Origin: Kappaphycus alvarezii
Lineage: Eukaryota; Rhodophyta; Florideophyceae; Gigartinales; Solieriaceae
Assembly (NCBI GenBank): GCA_002205965.3
Contig: NADL03000151.1
Coordinates: 1 to 64,000 of the forward strand
DNA length: 64,000 nt
Direction of reading: 5' to 3'
Shown here: piece after piece, positions 24,493 through 39,233 of the stretch
Layout: the number at the start of each line of letters is the position of its first letter
Position numbering within the stretch: the first letter of the stretch is position 1
Translations under genes and position numbers: made by a program
The notes under the pieces: model-generated
The model's database searches: none
Told to the model about the DNA's origin: nothing
The model's input: only the letters and a program-made list of their open reading frames with translations

Positions 24493-25371
24493 AAGGACGC
24501 GAAAACCCATCTATTTGGATCGGGCTCATCGCCGCGAACAACATCGCGGCCGCGGCAGTCTGGGCTTCTTATTCATCCTCTAACAAGCTTTGCAAGACCT
24601 TGCTCCCAGTTCCTATTAATTAAGGAGCTGGGAACATATGAAACAGTTGAAAATGCTCATCGGAGGTGGTCGACTCTTGCCTGCCGTCCAGGATTATCCC
24701 GTTCAGTGTAATTTGCGCAATAAAAACACCATCGAAAAGACCTTGACGGACTCAATCCATGAGGCAGTACAAGAAGGATTCCGCTTGAGGACTCCAGGAT
24801 GCAGGCGTTTCGCACGTCTATGGCCCTCACGGATGCTAAAGAATGAGTGTACTGCCCCCATATCACGGACTCCAGACAACCATTGAACCTCGAGAGTTCT
24901 CGGTGTGGCTTCAATACTACTGTCAGTCACACTTTTTCACCCTGACACGCCATGCCAGAGAAGGAATTGCCCGGTAAAACTCGATATACGCGGCGATCAT
25001 CTCATACACTGCTTTCTTGGAGCCCATAGAATCAACCGACATGATCGCCAAGTCAGCTTTCTCGCAAAAGAACTCTCAAGAGCTGCTCGTCATTCTGTCG
25101 TGGAGCCACGCCATGATCTATACCGCTCAAGACCGGAAATCCGAGCAATGGGAAACAGCGGGGGGCGACTTTCTTGATGTCACTTTCGTGAATCCCCTCG
25201 CTCCCTCCAACAGGAGAGTGAGGGCCTTCAATCCGATGTCCTATCTGAATGCGGCGCGAAATGCATAGCAGAGAAGGTATCAATTTTGTATCGCGACCTC
25301 CACCAGAGGTAGGCTCGTGCCTGTGCCAATCTCCACTCTTCGACGTAGGCAACCGGATGCATGCGCGGTGC
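24493..25371 (+). pseudogene. non-LTR retrotransposon C-terminal region B, copy 2
   Basis: Same remnant as at 8601-9480. A missing C near 24674 changes the frame before the zinc-knuckle block. The LDIRGDH and DFLDVTFVNPLAP blocks are unchanged. Confidence 0.68.
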
Positions 25372-25542
25372 TAAACGGGGGGAAGTTTGGGTGCTTTTGC
25401 TCTAGGAAGATATATTCGATTTATCCGAAAGTTTTCCAGACAACCACAATCGACTCAAAAAGCTGTGCCGACACAGTAATGGGGATGGAACTTCGCTCCC
25501 AAAATTCCCGCTACTGCAAGGAAGTTGGGATCGTCGCCCTCG

Positions 25543-26057
25543 TCTAGCATCCCCTCCTCTACTAGGTTCCCAACTTATCTGGGCATTCGGAGTCCCCCGT
25601 GGTACGAATGGACATTTACATACCCGCTGCATACGGGCTTCACAGTACCGATATCGCCGTCGACGTTACTGTTGCCCACCCCTCCGCACGCCGCCACATT
25701 TCGCCAAGTACGGTTACTGCCGGCGCCGCCGCGACACTCGCAGAGCGCGAGAAACATCGTCATTACGGCACTTACTGCAACCGAAACGATATCCTCCTCT
25801 CCCCCGTCGGGATTGATATCTATGGCGCCTTGGGCGACGACGGTAACGCTTTACCGCCGCCTTGCTTCCTTCGCTGCTTCCCGTCGCGGTTCCTCCCTCA
25901 AGTGGAGCTCCGCGACTTCGTTACCCGTTTTGCATTTAGCCTCCAAATAATGCAGGCGCGACAAGTTTCTACCCGCCGCCCGCATCCGTAGTTAATTTAT
26001 GAATACCCTCCGCACGCCTCTGTGCGACATTGTACGACAAATAAAGATCTACCACCA
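25543..26057 (+). pseudogene. non-LTR retrotransposon 3' end C with tail, copy 2
   Basis: Same 3' end as at 9653-10166. An extra base at the CCGGCGCCGCC run near 25721 and a missing C near 25897 rearrange the frames, so that DVTVAHPSA and GIDIYGALG fall in one frame (25599-25991). Confidence 0.65.
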
Positions 26058-26353
26058 GCTCCGAAGGTGGAGAGGTGCTGGAGGGAGCGAAAAGCTAGGT
26101 GGCGATGGGGGCGTGCTGATGGATCCGATCGCCGTCACAATCTGCTCCGCGATCGTCTTTTTCCTCAACTCACTACTTTCGCCATCGCTCTCCGCCCGTA
26201 TGGGAAAGATGAAATTTCTCAGGATGTCTTTCTCTCTTCTTCCCTTTGTCGTCGCCTCGATCTCTTCTTCGGCGACCCTCAGTTCGCTCCTCGCCACATG
26301 GACATGATGGGGGGAAATGTTTGAGTGCTTTAATTTTTGAAAGATGTGGTCGG

Positions 26354-26575
26354 TTAGGATATGATGTGACTGCGATCAGACCCCATTCCGTACCCTGCAG
26401 TCGTTCCGCAGTCGCCGATGTCACCGCTATTCATTCTCAATCTGAATCTGTCAAGAACGGCAGGTATCGCACCATTTGTGATGATCTTGATATGGATTTC
26501 TACCCGATTGGTTTAGATATCTACGGCTCTATTGGCCCTGGGACAGATGCTGGGCTGCATCGCATTTCCGAGTAA
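26354..26575 (+). pseudogene. non-LTR retrotransposon C-terminal region D, copy 2
   Basis: Same as region D at 10465-10686. The frame runs uninterrupted to the TAA at 26573-26575. Confidence 0.6.
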
Positions 26576-29500
26576 ATCGCCTCCCGGAAAGGGACTACTC
26601 GGGTTGCCGAACGTCAACGCCTTTTCATCGTTCTCGGACCCTTGGGCCAACAGCGTTCTTCGATTACTACCAATCGCAGGAAACTACACCGCCTTGATCC
26701 GTAATTCTGTGGTCCTGATATGTTCATGCGTCAGCAAAAGTCTCTCTCTCTGTTGTGAACCATAGATTCTGAAATAGAGGAAATTTTTGTTGTACATACC
26801 TCTTTTCCGTATCCTATTTTGAGAAAGAGTGTGGTCTTCTAACCTTGTGATACTATTTGGGGCGCCTGCGATTACAAACACAGCATAAAATCCAAATTGT
26901 TTTCTTTATGCGTTTATTATGTGACGACTGCACCATCGAAGTTGTAGAACCAAACAAAACCACAATCCAAAATCTGGAGTATTTCTTGTCAATGTTTTCT
27001 GATCTGACATTTTCCACCCTATAGGATTTACTGGTCCACAACCTACCATATGTTTCGAATATTAAATCTCCCCCACATTTCCCCTCTCCATTGAAAGTAT
27101 TTTTGAATGGAAATCTCGTGGATTATATTAGTTAGGGAAATAAGAAGAAGTATCATTACTTCTTAGTACTGAGGTTTTTAATGTAACTTCAATTCATAAT
27201 AAGTATGGAAACACAGTGAATTTTGCTTTTAATTCTCCTTTTTTTCTTGAATCACTTGTAATTTTAAACAAAGAACCCTGATTTTCGTGATCCAAGTGAT
27301 AGAGAAGGACTTGTTGACTGAATTTGTTTTATATTAGGATGATGTAAATAAATTTCTGAATTGGAACATGTACTTGGTATGAGCATTGTTGGTGTACTAA
27401 ATCTATTAGTAATCATGTGAAATCTTAGCAAGCGTTATTTTTTCCTTTTCAGCATCCTCTTTGTTTCTTCGTAATTCTAAGTTATGTTGAAAGCGCCGTA
27501 AGAAATGGAAATATTGTTAACAATTTTTCCGCGTGTACTTTTCGCGAAAATGAATAATAGCTCACTGGAGGCAACAAATGCTTTCCCGGAGGAGTGTTGA
27601 AATTTCTTATCGGGGTTTCTGTTATGACCAGTGAAAATATGACATGTTCCTTTGTCAATACTAACTGAAACCCATCTAAAAAATTGTCTTGTGCAATCCA
27701 TAAACCGACAAAAATTCTATAAATTTTGATTCATACCCTAGACCGACTACAATTATTTGTATTAAGAGGGCATGAATTGCTGAGAAAAGGCTTCATTTGC
27801 TCATTAAACAAATAACGTTAATTCGTTACTACTTTTTCTCCTAGAATTAGTTCTATTTCAAAATTTCAGTCCTGATTTATATGTCTCTCCTAATAGATTT
27901 TTCTCAAGAGAAAATGATATTTTCTGTACCTGTGGATCAATTTTCTGTACGATAATTACATTCTTAGTATATCTTCTAGATACACAGAAATTTATAATTT
28001 TCCATGATAAATCCCACAAAATATAGTTGTCTCTACAAACATTCAACTGATGTTCATATCGTGATTCCCTTCAGAAGTCATTTTAGAATCAAAATGAAAT
28101 CTTTTAGTATTTTCAAGTAGTTTCTTCTCAAATCCTGGGCATCAGTAGAGGATTAACTATGGTTTTCATCAATTAAAGAGTTTTTTATTGGGTATAATTT
28201 GGATAGAAGGGCCACCGATTTCCTTAATGTTATTTCTTGCTACTATTGAACTTCTTTTAAGACTCTCCTTCTTATTCTAAATGCAATTACAAAGAAGTAA
28301 CACCGCTTGTTTGTACTACCACGGTAGACCCTACCTTTCGTTATTTCTAAATCCACACATACAGTATGACCGTTTATTTCTTTTTTATAGAATGCCATGG
28401 CCACAATTATGACTATACGAAGGTGAAGAGCTACAAAAATGACTATGGAAGTCACTTCCATTAAATAACTATTTTTATCACTTCGTATATTATAATTATA
28501 TTTTTAATAGTTTCGTTTCTTGTTGAGTTAACATTCAAATAAAGCCTTTTACAATTTCAATTTTTCGAATTCATTTCTTTTCTCTACGGGAAATATCATG
28601 TTCAATCAATTCCATTGAGTGGAATACTCTGAACTTTTTATTTTTTCATTCAATTCAGATATTTCGGGATCATTAAAGAAATCATCTTGATTTGACAAGA
28701 TCGTTTCATTCTTTATAACTACCAATGGTTAATTTGCTTTCTTTCGATTGTTTCCTCGATATCGTATTCATGTATAAATCGGCCAAGCTCATAGATTCAT
28801 TGAATAAGTATTTTTCGTTGTATATGACAGGACTTTAGGGCAAAAAGGTAGATTCTGGGCACATAACTGTAGTCACCTTTTTCAAAAGCACCATACTCGA
28901 CGATATTACGTCCTTATATTCCTATTCGAAAGTTATCCCTAATTTTAGAGCTCTGTGATAAATTGATGCGTTCAAATATTGACAGCTCTTTACCGTATAT
29001 TAATAATCAAGGTACCGGTGAAATTAAGGATGCTTTACTTTGAACAGGAGCAGATGAAAGTGCCACTAAATACAGTATGTGCCTGTCTTAATTATTCTCA
29101 GACAGTATTCTTAGAGGCTCTTATCGCACTTAAATTCGCATTAAATAAGGATATTCTTTTTCTTATATTGCTGCAAACTAGACATAATATTTAATAAGGT
29201 ACAGAGAGCTCATGTTGATAACGAAAATCTCTTCGAAATGACCTGTATTTATGTCGAAAAGGCCCAAGCTGATTTTATTGGCCTGCTATGTTAACTTCGT
29301 CGTACAAACTCTTTATTTGGATCTTGAACTGCTTTTAGGAGCCGATACTTAAATTACTGTACAGAAGTCATAAAATTAAGCCAGTTAAATACCCGAAGTT
29401 GATGTGAAAGTCCATGATTTCATCTTTAATATAAAGGACGACATCATGATGTTTTTACTCAACTTATACCAGAGCAGCAACCAATCTTGTCCTCAAACCA

Positions 29501-32500
29501 TACTAAGAGGTATATGTCATATTAGAAGCACTTCTTCCCTTACTTTGTTCTTTCAAACTTTTGTTTCTCGCAAACTTATGTAATACAGACAACTCAGGTT
29601 TGATGAAGTTGGGTAATCAGTGGGATTTTCGTCTAACTGAGCACGTTAATATTATATATCACTGTGCCACGAATAAAATGAATTATGGAACTTCTGCAAT
29701 CCTTTTAGATTTCGTGAAAAATATTTTAAATATCAATGCATAAAAAAGAATGAAATGACTGCAAACTGTGAGCCATTTTGGCGAAGATAGTTATTACTAA
29801 CCGGAAATCCCGGTTTACAAAGGATCTTTTCAAGCACTGCAGTGTATAGCTGAAAACAATACAGCAAAAATGTTTTGGACTCATTCCAGCTGGGACATTT
29901 AAATGTATACTGTCACTCTACACAGCGAGGCGAAAATTAAATGTGTTTTTGAGCGAAACATTACCCGAGCGAAGCAGAAAAATGAAGTATCAGGAAAAAA
30001 TCATAACTTAGAAATAAACGAGGGCTCCATCATTTTACCAACATTTGTCAACTGATGGGTACAAAGAAAAGAAGAAATATAACAAGCTCTCCCCTTTAGT
30101 CATTTTCCCTCTTGATTTCAATTAAAAGGTGGTAGCTGGGAGTATTTATAATTTTTTTAAAGGAAAGGAAAGTATGCGAGTTAATTTCTCCCTAGTAACC
30201 ATTGATAATGACCTATAGATGATCTCAGGGGCAGTAAATGAGCAAAAGTCAAAGTTTTTATTCTCAATCTTGCGTGCTTAAATTTTCGAACTCACTATAT
30301 CGAAGCAATTATTCCTTTAAATGAAACCACGCAATATAAACGGCAATGGTGTAGTCATCAATCTTCTTTCAATTTCCAAAGTACTTCGTCTAGCCTGTTC
30401 TACGTACCTAGTTCTCCTTTTGCTTCATGTTATCATATTACAAGCGTAAGGAGAAGAAATTGCGTATGCTAGTTTCCCTTGAAAAAATTTACGTTGTTGT
30501 CATAATTTGAAACATTCTATTCCGCAATTATGTTTTTTTATCCTGCATTGCAATATTAACTGTAGATAATTATCGGATTTGTATTACGAAACTGAGGACA
30601 TAATGTATCTTTTAAGGTCATCCGTATACCTGATATTTGACTCACTGTGGCAGAAAATGAAGGGATATACAAATTGAAAGATCCTTGCACCTTCAATTCA
30701 ATGACACTACTGTACATATGCACTACAAGTATTCTACTATATAGACCTGCGTTATTTAAAAATACCTAGTAGTTATTTAGGTTTTTTTTCTGGGTAATAC
30801 ATAAAAATTAGCGCTAGAAACAACTCAACAGAGGCATCTTTCTCTATAATGCCCGGAAAATACGGGTCTGATTTAGTGATACGCATTTGAACAAACTATT
30901 CAATTTTTTTTGAAATTTCTGTTTCAGGAATAGTGCGCACTCAAAGTTTAAAATATATGTATTGTTATAGCATGTCGTCAAAGGCAGGTAGTTATACCAG
31001 CTAAGAGTATTCTCAAATTTCTAGAAAATGTTGCTTCATACGATAATTTAACCTAACTTTCTTTTAAAAGAATTCAGAGAAAGACGAAGTTGTTTGATTC
31101 TTAATTATCCAGGATTATTTTCATTTAGCATAGTTTAATCCGATTTCGAACGTTTGCTATCATTTTTCAAATATATGCCCGAAGGAAGGAAGATTATTGT
31201 ATTGAACAATGTAGCTGACTCACCGCAACAAATGTAAAGATAGTCGGAACATAGAGTTTACATAAAGAAAGTGGCGAAGGATTCCCGGAAATATACATTA
31301 TTTCCGCAACCCACAATCATTCCTGTTTCATGTTCGAAAGTCCAATTTTACCGTAGTACCTGTAGATTTTTCCCATATCAAGGAAGCGCTACAATATTTT
31401 GACCATTTTTATTGCAAATTCTTTACATGGGAAAGAAAGAATAATATATTTGATGGAGCAACAAGGTAAATTTGGAACATTGTGAAACTAAAAGTTTTGG
31501 AAGGAAACAAAATAGCTAATAAATTGTTCCAAAGAGTGAAAATCTCTCAAAATTTCGGTGTTACAATACAGCATGTTAGAAAAGTGATTCAAATACAAAT
31601 TTATTGTCTTGTTATAAAACTGAGTAGCAGCAACCAGTTCCAATTTGAATTCAAAATAATTACTATTTTAATTTTCAGAAATACGTGGGTGCTATATTTT
31701 GATATGAAAAACAATGCTAAAAATTCCGTAGAGACAACAGCAGATGCATTAATTGCAGCAACACAGACCGCTTTTTCTGTTCTATTAATATTTATCAGAT
31801 TGGTGTCGCGTGTATCACACTGAAATTTATTTTCCTTAGACATAGCATACTTTGTGCTGTAACAATCTGTTCTTGCAGTTCAGATATACCAAGAGAAGTT
31901 ATTAGTGTAGATATAGTAAGGATGAGTATAGAATTTTATAAGGCTGTCTTAGTTTTACTATATGGCGAACAGTATGATATGCTGAGGGTAAAATAAGATA
32001 AGCGGAGATAGCTAACCAAGAAGACTTTTAATGTTGATATATTTCGTTGCGAATGAACCAAATATTTTCTTACATAGAATATTTTAATCTGTGCCTCCAG
32101 TAGACATCTTGTGATTAATTTATCCAAGAATTGCAGTAATTCATTTCGTTTTGAGCCCTTTGTCATCCAGAAGTACAAGCATTTTCTTTCTGTACAGCAA
32201 AGCTTTTCACGTTTTCAGTATAATAGCAGAAATTTTCGTTTTGAATTTAACATCGAGTTCTTGGATATTAATGCATTTAAACAATATAAAATACTGAAAA
32301 CATTTAAGGACCTATCCCAATTTTGGCTAAAAAAGGACTTTTCCGTATGAACAATCTCAAGAAGTTAAAAGTTCCCCATAGCTTTCTTTTTAAGGGCAAT
32401 AAAGAAAAGGCAGTTCAATTTTCCCACAAAAACATTTCGTGGCTTTAGACTTTTAAAAATTCAGGCTTCACCCAGATCAATCAGCAATTTCCAAATTTTG

Positions 32501-35422
32501 AAACATATTTCGTCTCACTAACTTGTCTCATATTATTAAATGAGCTATGAATATTGAACATATTCGCACAAAATTTTACTTAGTCTCCTTAACAGTAAAT
32601 ATTAGTTTACAATTCGGAAAATGGATCTAACAAGTCAATTGAATGACTTAATTAATATGCAATTTCATCATCGTTGATCTGTTTCATAAGTGTAAACACA
32701 ATTGAAGAAGTTTTGGAGGATCCTCAATTGCGATCAAGAATCTCATGAAATAGTTGTCTTCTGGGTCATTCCGGTTACAGTCATTGTACTGAACACATTT
32801 CAGCTACCATTGACAGTTGTTGCGAATATATTTAATGATTTTCCGTGTAAATTATTTGTAATCTCGCTATGGGGTTTTCAATGTTAAATTTTCCATTTTT
32901 TTTGGTTCCACCAATTTGAAATATTGTCAACGCTATTTTCCACATATGCAAAAATTATCATTTAAATAGCCTAGAACCATCATTTTAACACCGAAATAAC
33001 ATTTCAAATTTCGTTCTACAAAATAAGGCATTGTAGCTATTTTTCATGCGTGAACCTCTATCACACCAAAGAAAATGCCATTGGAAACCAAATAATATTG
33101 AAAATCAGCCACAGGTAGGTATATTGCATTTAATTTACCGTATGCTAAGGAGTTAATCTTATTCTTTGACAGACCTGATATAAACTAATGTAAAAGGGGA
33201 GTAAACTTTAATTCAGAATGATACCTGGAGTCAATTTTTTTCCTAAAGTCTCTAATCGAAGGGTTTTGACAGGTTTCAGCTTCATGAAAAAGCTTTTTGT
33301 TAACAGTTTTCATTGCAAACATAAGAAGAAGGCTTTAAAATATACGTTGCGATCATTGCAACAAACAATATTGATTTTAGTAGGCTTGTCTATTTACTGT
33401 TTGGTTGAGCTTATTATGTAAATCTCTCCCTGGAAGTGGCAAAAATTTTAAAAGAGAAGATTCGACCGGAATTGCGACTCAATTGTCCTGTAATATCTAT
33501 TCTCAGACATTGAATCGGCTTCATTTTTCGCTTTCATGCTTTAACTCTGAGAATTTTTGAAAATATATAAGTAAAGTACCTATGTCATTTCCCACTAATT
33601 AATAAATCAAATAAAGACGATAGATTTTTCAATTAATATTCCCTGAAAATTTTTCCATCGATGAAAAGAGCAATTTATTGACGAATAAAAGGGCTTTTTA
33701 TGAGTACTCGCAAGAAACCTAGTAAAAAGGAGAGTTTGTACCTTCTCAGAAATGCTTAAAAATTCCCAGATCAAAATATTCCAAAAATATTGATAATAAA
33801 TCATTTGAAATCAAAAGAGATACACATATACATGATATCAGTACTTAATTCTCTCTTGTTCCTGTAAAGGAACAAGAGTAATCCAAATATGTAATTCCGG
33901 TAAATGTTTCATCCTCACCCCTCAATGAGGCTGAGAAAAAATGAAAACTTTAAATACCATAAAATTGTAGAGGAAACAATTTACGGGATTTTACTAACCA
34001 TCCACTAGACTCAATATATATTTTGAAACTTAGAAATATAGCATATAATGTCTCAAGGATAGGTTAGATGGCGGTAAACAATAGTTAGTTTGGATTCAAA
34101 TATCATCGTAATCTCGTAAATTCAAACCTGTATCGAAATTGGGAAAATATTTACCGCCATTTTATCATCGGAAAAATTCAGTAATCCAATAATTCATTAC
34201 TTATACATAAAATGAATGAAACTGATTGATTTGGGCTAATTAAAGTTATAGTGGAGAATTAAACCTCAAAGCCTATCGTCAAGACCAAAGAGCAACCTTT
34301 AAGTTTCTAGCTATTCATGCAACTAGGATCGATTAAATGCGTTGCAGAAGTAAAGTTCGAAATAAAACTTTTGCATTTACATTTTTCATGTCTAATTCGG
34401 GACATCTGGGCCTGAGAAATATAATAACCACAATAATACCTTACGTGAATTCAAAAATGTTAGATTTGATGTAGTTAGGTATGATTGCCTTTTGAACCGC
34501 ATGAAATTAAAGATAGCAGCCAGAATCCTGCAGATCAATCAAATACTCCAAACCACGAAAACATAGTGGTTTTATGTAACCGTATTTTTAATTAAACAAC
34601 TGCAAACTTTTCGGGACAAGTTAAGAATGTCAAGTTTAAAAGAGGAGTTTTTTCAAAATTGATCAGACCAATCCGGCGAAACCAAACATTCATGCTTTTA
34701 CAGAAGCTCTGGTGTCTAAGAATCAGGTTCATAGAATCTAAATAACCAATTGGTTAACATTTATTACCAAGATCAAATTTCTTTGAGTTAGTTTTTTAGA
34801 TACCATTTTGGTCTCCTAGTTACAAAGGCACGCCCCTCTTCCGCATACTCCCCACAAAACTGATGGAATATCAGTCATGATGAACAACTGGATTTGTTAA
34901 ATGATAAAATAACTCATCATCTTTGACAAATCAGATCGGAATATCTTCATTTTAAACTCTGCGAAGGGTCTAATTTGCTCTGCGAATGACATAAATATCA
35001 TTTCTCAGGTATTTTAAAACTACAGATTTCAGACAATAATAAATTATTGTAAATTACTGCATCCTATAATTAGGAAGTTTCCCGAAACATGATGAAAGTA
35101 TTGGAAAAATCTCAAGAGCAAATAATTATGACCATTGAACTCAAGTCAAAATTCAAAACCAAAAATAAAGTCTTCTTCCAAGGTATTTCACAAATTTTGG
35201 CCATTCACAAAGAGAATCCCTTCTAAAGATGCGGATGGATTACTAAAACTTACCTAATTATTTTTCCTTTTATTTTAATCTCTCTGATACTTCATAAGAT
35301 TGAATTTGTATCAATAGCAATTCAAAGTCATCACAGCCAATAAAATAAAGTGTTATAGGTACTTCTCCAGCTAATTAGTCTTTTCCTCATCCAAAGGCTT
35401 ACTCTCCAATTAAACAGATGAA
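26576..35422. other. AT-rich arm across the copy 2/copy 3 border
   Basis: Same content as 10687-19533, including the hairpin at 33853-33878. No supportable gene is seen. Confidence 0.7.
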
Positions 35423-35548
35423 ATGGAACTCCGGATTCGACGAATATATTTGCAGTGTGATGAAAAAGCCGCCCGACGCGCCTTCTTAGATGACTATGAC
35501 ATTGAGAGAGATGAAAAGGAATCGTTAGGCAAGCTTTTGAATGATTAA
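35423..35548 (+). CDS. unrecognised 41-aa coding-looking ORF, copy 3
   Basis: Same 41-codon frame as at 3641-3766, unchanged. Function unknown. Confidence 0.3.
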   Translation: MELRIRRIYLQCDEKAARRAFLDDYDIERDEKESLGKLLND

Positions 35549-38500
35549 TAGCTTCGCTATCTATGAAGGCACGTAAGGCACCATCTTTCCTCGCACTCCA
35601 AATCTTTTTTCTCGTAGGTGTAGCATCCCTTCATCTGCGGAGCGTTTAGTTCAGTATTTTTGATTGCTCAATACTAAAGCTGATATTGGAGACCATTCTT
35701 GGTGTGTCGGGCGGCCTTAGGTTTGCGATGGATTTCTCACGAAAGATATTCGCGAATTGTATTCCGGGGGAGGAAAATAGAGAGATTTTTGTGGATTATG
35801 GTTGTATACTGAATATCCAAGGTCTGAATATCTATTCCTATTTATGCCATTTGAAGCCCCAATATCCAAACCATAAGAATCAGAGCATGATTATTCCCTG
35901 TATGTAAGTTTCACTTACTATAAAAGCGGAAATGAAGGAACAATTACCATCTGGAATAAAGGAATTCGGATAAATCAATGATAAAACGACTACATTTTAA
36001 TGGATTCAAAACTGTACATATGGTAGCTCACAATGTGTAAAGCAGCCGAAATATCAACACGTTTGCGATCTAAAATACTGTTTAGCGGAATCTATTCGAG
36101 CCTCGAGCAATATCGATTAGCAGGACCTAAGAATATAGACCATCGTAGTCCAGATAAATTTAAAATGGAGAAAATTAAGCTCGTTAGAATTGACGGCTTC
36201 GCAAGAAGCCATTCGGAAGATCTATACATCTAACAGCCTCCAAACATAAGTTAGGAGAGCCTTATTGTATCTAAAATATTCAGTGAGTCATACTGTCAAC
36301 GTAAAGAATAAGTTAATCCTGCACACGCCATTGCACCAGGCTCGGATGTGACTAATATTGAATCGCTATGTACACTACGAGAGCCTAATATGTACGATTC
36401 CTCTTTTACAATTACCATGGCTCTCTAGGGAAGGAGGTCTAGAACTTGTGTTATATTATAGTCTTCTATTTATCCGATAGGGGTCTATGTACCTCAAGTA
36501 AATGAAACTGAACGAGAAATCATATGGTAGAGGCGCCTTGAAGACAAAATGTCCAGTTTCTGAGCAGGCTTCTGTCCAGTATGTTCAACAGTGAAAAATT
36601 TGCCGCCCTCTGACTCAGTGTCAAAACTCACTGCATAAATTATCAGAAATGTCGCTAGTACCAGTACGTGGTAGCCAAGGGGAAAAAACCAGCATGAAGC
36701 ACATATCTTTTTGCCTTTAAAGTCTTAAGATCAGTCAAAAACTGCTGTTAGTACGAAACTGGTTCTCCTAAAACTTCCTGTTTCCTTCATCCCGGGAGCC
36801 ATTGTTCACCTCTTCTTCTTCACTCTAATCATCCTACTTTTTCCTTCAAACGAAATTCTAAATTCCATTTTACATTACGAATTCAAGCTCATTTCGCGAC
36901 TCCATTTTTTATTTTATGTCTGAATATTTGATCCTCCTTTTTCGAAAATAAACCCTTCAACTCTTGATCCAATTCGCCCTCCGAAGTCAATTCCTATATT
37001 TTATCAGACAGACTTTTTTGCCCCCAAATTCATGCAAATGAAAAGCACTGGAATCGTCCCGCATATCTTTTAGGCCAAATCGTTGAAAATTACCAAAACA
37101 TTACCCCTAATAAAATTACTATAGCAACGGGGTTGAAGAAACACTCCTACCATCACTCAATTCATCAGCTCACCCGCGCTCTCCCTTTATTTTTGATCAA
37201 CATGATCCATTTCCGTCCTTCCCTCAAAATCAAGAAATAAACAAAAGCCCGGCGTCGCATTAACGGCCTGGCTCTGATGGCTAATGAGATAAAGGAACTT
37301 AATAATTACATGAAGAGGATGGAATGGTAACTCGTTCGGGAGTGTGCTCGTCGTAAATTTGTGGAGGGAGTGGACGGGGAGAGGGAGGCTGAAAATGATG
37401 TGGGAAGATCAGAAGATGAGAGATTCTGGATAGACTAGTGGGATCCATTGCTGTACAACTGTGTGATATTTGCTGTGGTAGACGAAAAGGCGAGTGAGGG
37501 TGTGATCATAATCTAGGGCTCTTTTTTTTTGGGAATAGAGCGGACTTCGAGGGTCTTTTGGAGAGATTAGAGGGCTCTGATATGTCCAAGGAGGCTATGT
37601 ATCCTTTTGGGCCGTTACACAGGATTATTAGGGACTGAATTTGGGGCACGGATATTTTGGCGGAGTTTTTTGGCTCTGGCCGTGAGGACTAGGTCGAGAT
37701 ATTTGTTCTGATACTCTCTACTATTAGTATTTCTCGTCTACAAGATTCTTTGAATGTATTTGAAGGTATTTAGTATGTTTTTGCGAGTTTAGGGTTAGCT
37801 GAAAGTTCTATATGAGCAGAGTAAGCTGGTACCTCTAGGAGAGGTTAAGTAAGTTACCAGAAAACCTCAATCGCAGGTCCAAGTAGTCGCAAAGTTGATA
37901 GACTCCGTAGAACCTAAAAAGCACTTCGATTGCGTTAGTCACTGAGCATTGGTGGTAGGACTTGCTCCTTGTATACCCATATATTGCCCGTTAGCCCCCG
38001 TTCTTACCAAAATAGAATTCTCCCACAACTATATTTGGGTAGCACTTTTGTCATTTTGAACACATCCGTTCCGAGAGAGTTTGTTCTGAGAGTCTCACCC
38101 TCGCTGATTTATTTTTATCAGCTATACAGGAAACTACCCATTCATGGAACAATTCAAGACGATGTAGGGATCGATACGCGAGAAAAGTTATCTTAGCGGG
38201 TGGTGTGTCTTGTTGAGACATCTATATATTCGCGAACAATAGAAGCACGGTAGCAGGTACCCAGATACAGACTTATACGGCACAGAGTTAGTTTTGAGGC
38301 GGAAAATGTATTTACACACGTCGACAAAGTGGCGAACAGCGTAATGCCAGCGTTGTTGAACCAGATTTGCCTCCAAGAGAACTGCCCTTGAGAGAACTCT
38401 GACGACAATGTATACTCCATTTAAATGGCGACTGTCTTTTCTTTCGATCAAGTGTGGTAGTCGTTATTCGTTATCTCTAACGGAGTTTCCATAGGCGCAG

Positions 38501-39233
38501 CCTTCGGGGATATTTCTTATCGACTCTTCGCGGCTCTTCAATAGATTTCTTCGACGTTGGTGCATCGCCCCCTGATCTAATGGGAACCCGTTCTGATTTC
38601 AGAACTTGGACTGAGTTGTTGACCTCGCGACCAACTCTTCAACCACAGCTGTAATGGCGGTAATATTACTGTGCGAGATCAATTCCTTTGCAACGGCACG
38701 TTGCAATAATGGTCTCCTCTAATGCGTCCAGTTTGTTGAATGGCCACCATACATCTTTCTAAATATAGGGAAGACGTCTGCTATCTCCTTTGTTACACAA
38801 CTCCTTCCGAGCTCTCCACGTAAACACACACCCTGTTCCTCCAGATTACAGTATTCAGTGTAGGACGGTTCACAAGCCGACCTTGGGCCAGGTTTCAACC
38901 ATCAAATACTGATTTGATCAGGTACTCGGTAGTCCAAGTTCTATCCTCGATAAATCTTCGTCCAGATACTTGAACCCGTCATAAAGTCTATTTGTTTAGC
39001 GAAAAACATACAAGTGTAATGTCATTATGTATAGATATTGTTTCGCGACTCTAATAATACTGGTTACAAGAACTCTCCAAACTCCGTTTAGATTCCCCGG
39101 TAGCTAGCGCATTAAAAGCGACAGTAGTAAATAGACTTTAAACGCGAGAAAACAAAAAACACGAGGATATGTATTTTTGATACATTTACTCATTAATTTT
39201 CTTCAATACTTGAAAAGGGCCACTAAAGTAGAC

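Larger units (their letters stand above)
15897..31782. repeat. 15.9-kb tandem repeat unit, copy 2
   Basis: This is a head-to-tail second copy of the unit, colinear with copy 1 over its whole length. Differences seen include a 2-base deletion at about 16221, a substitution at about 22954 (T where the other copies have G), a 2-base deletion at about 27097, a 3-base insertion at about 27436 shared with copy 3, and lost single bases in homopolymers. Small indels outnumber substitutions strongly, which suits either very recent homogenisation or residual long-read consensus error. Confidence 0.97.
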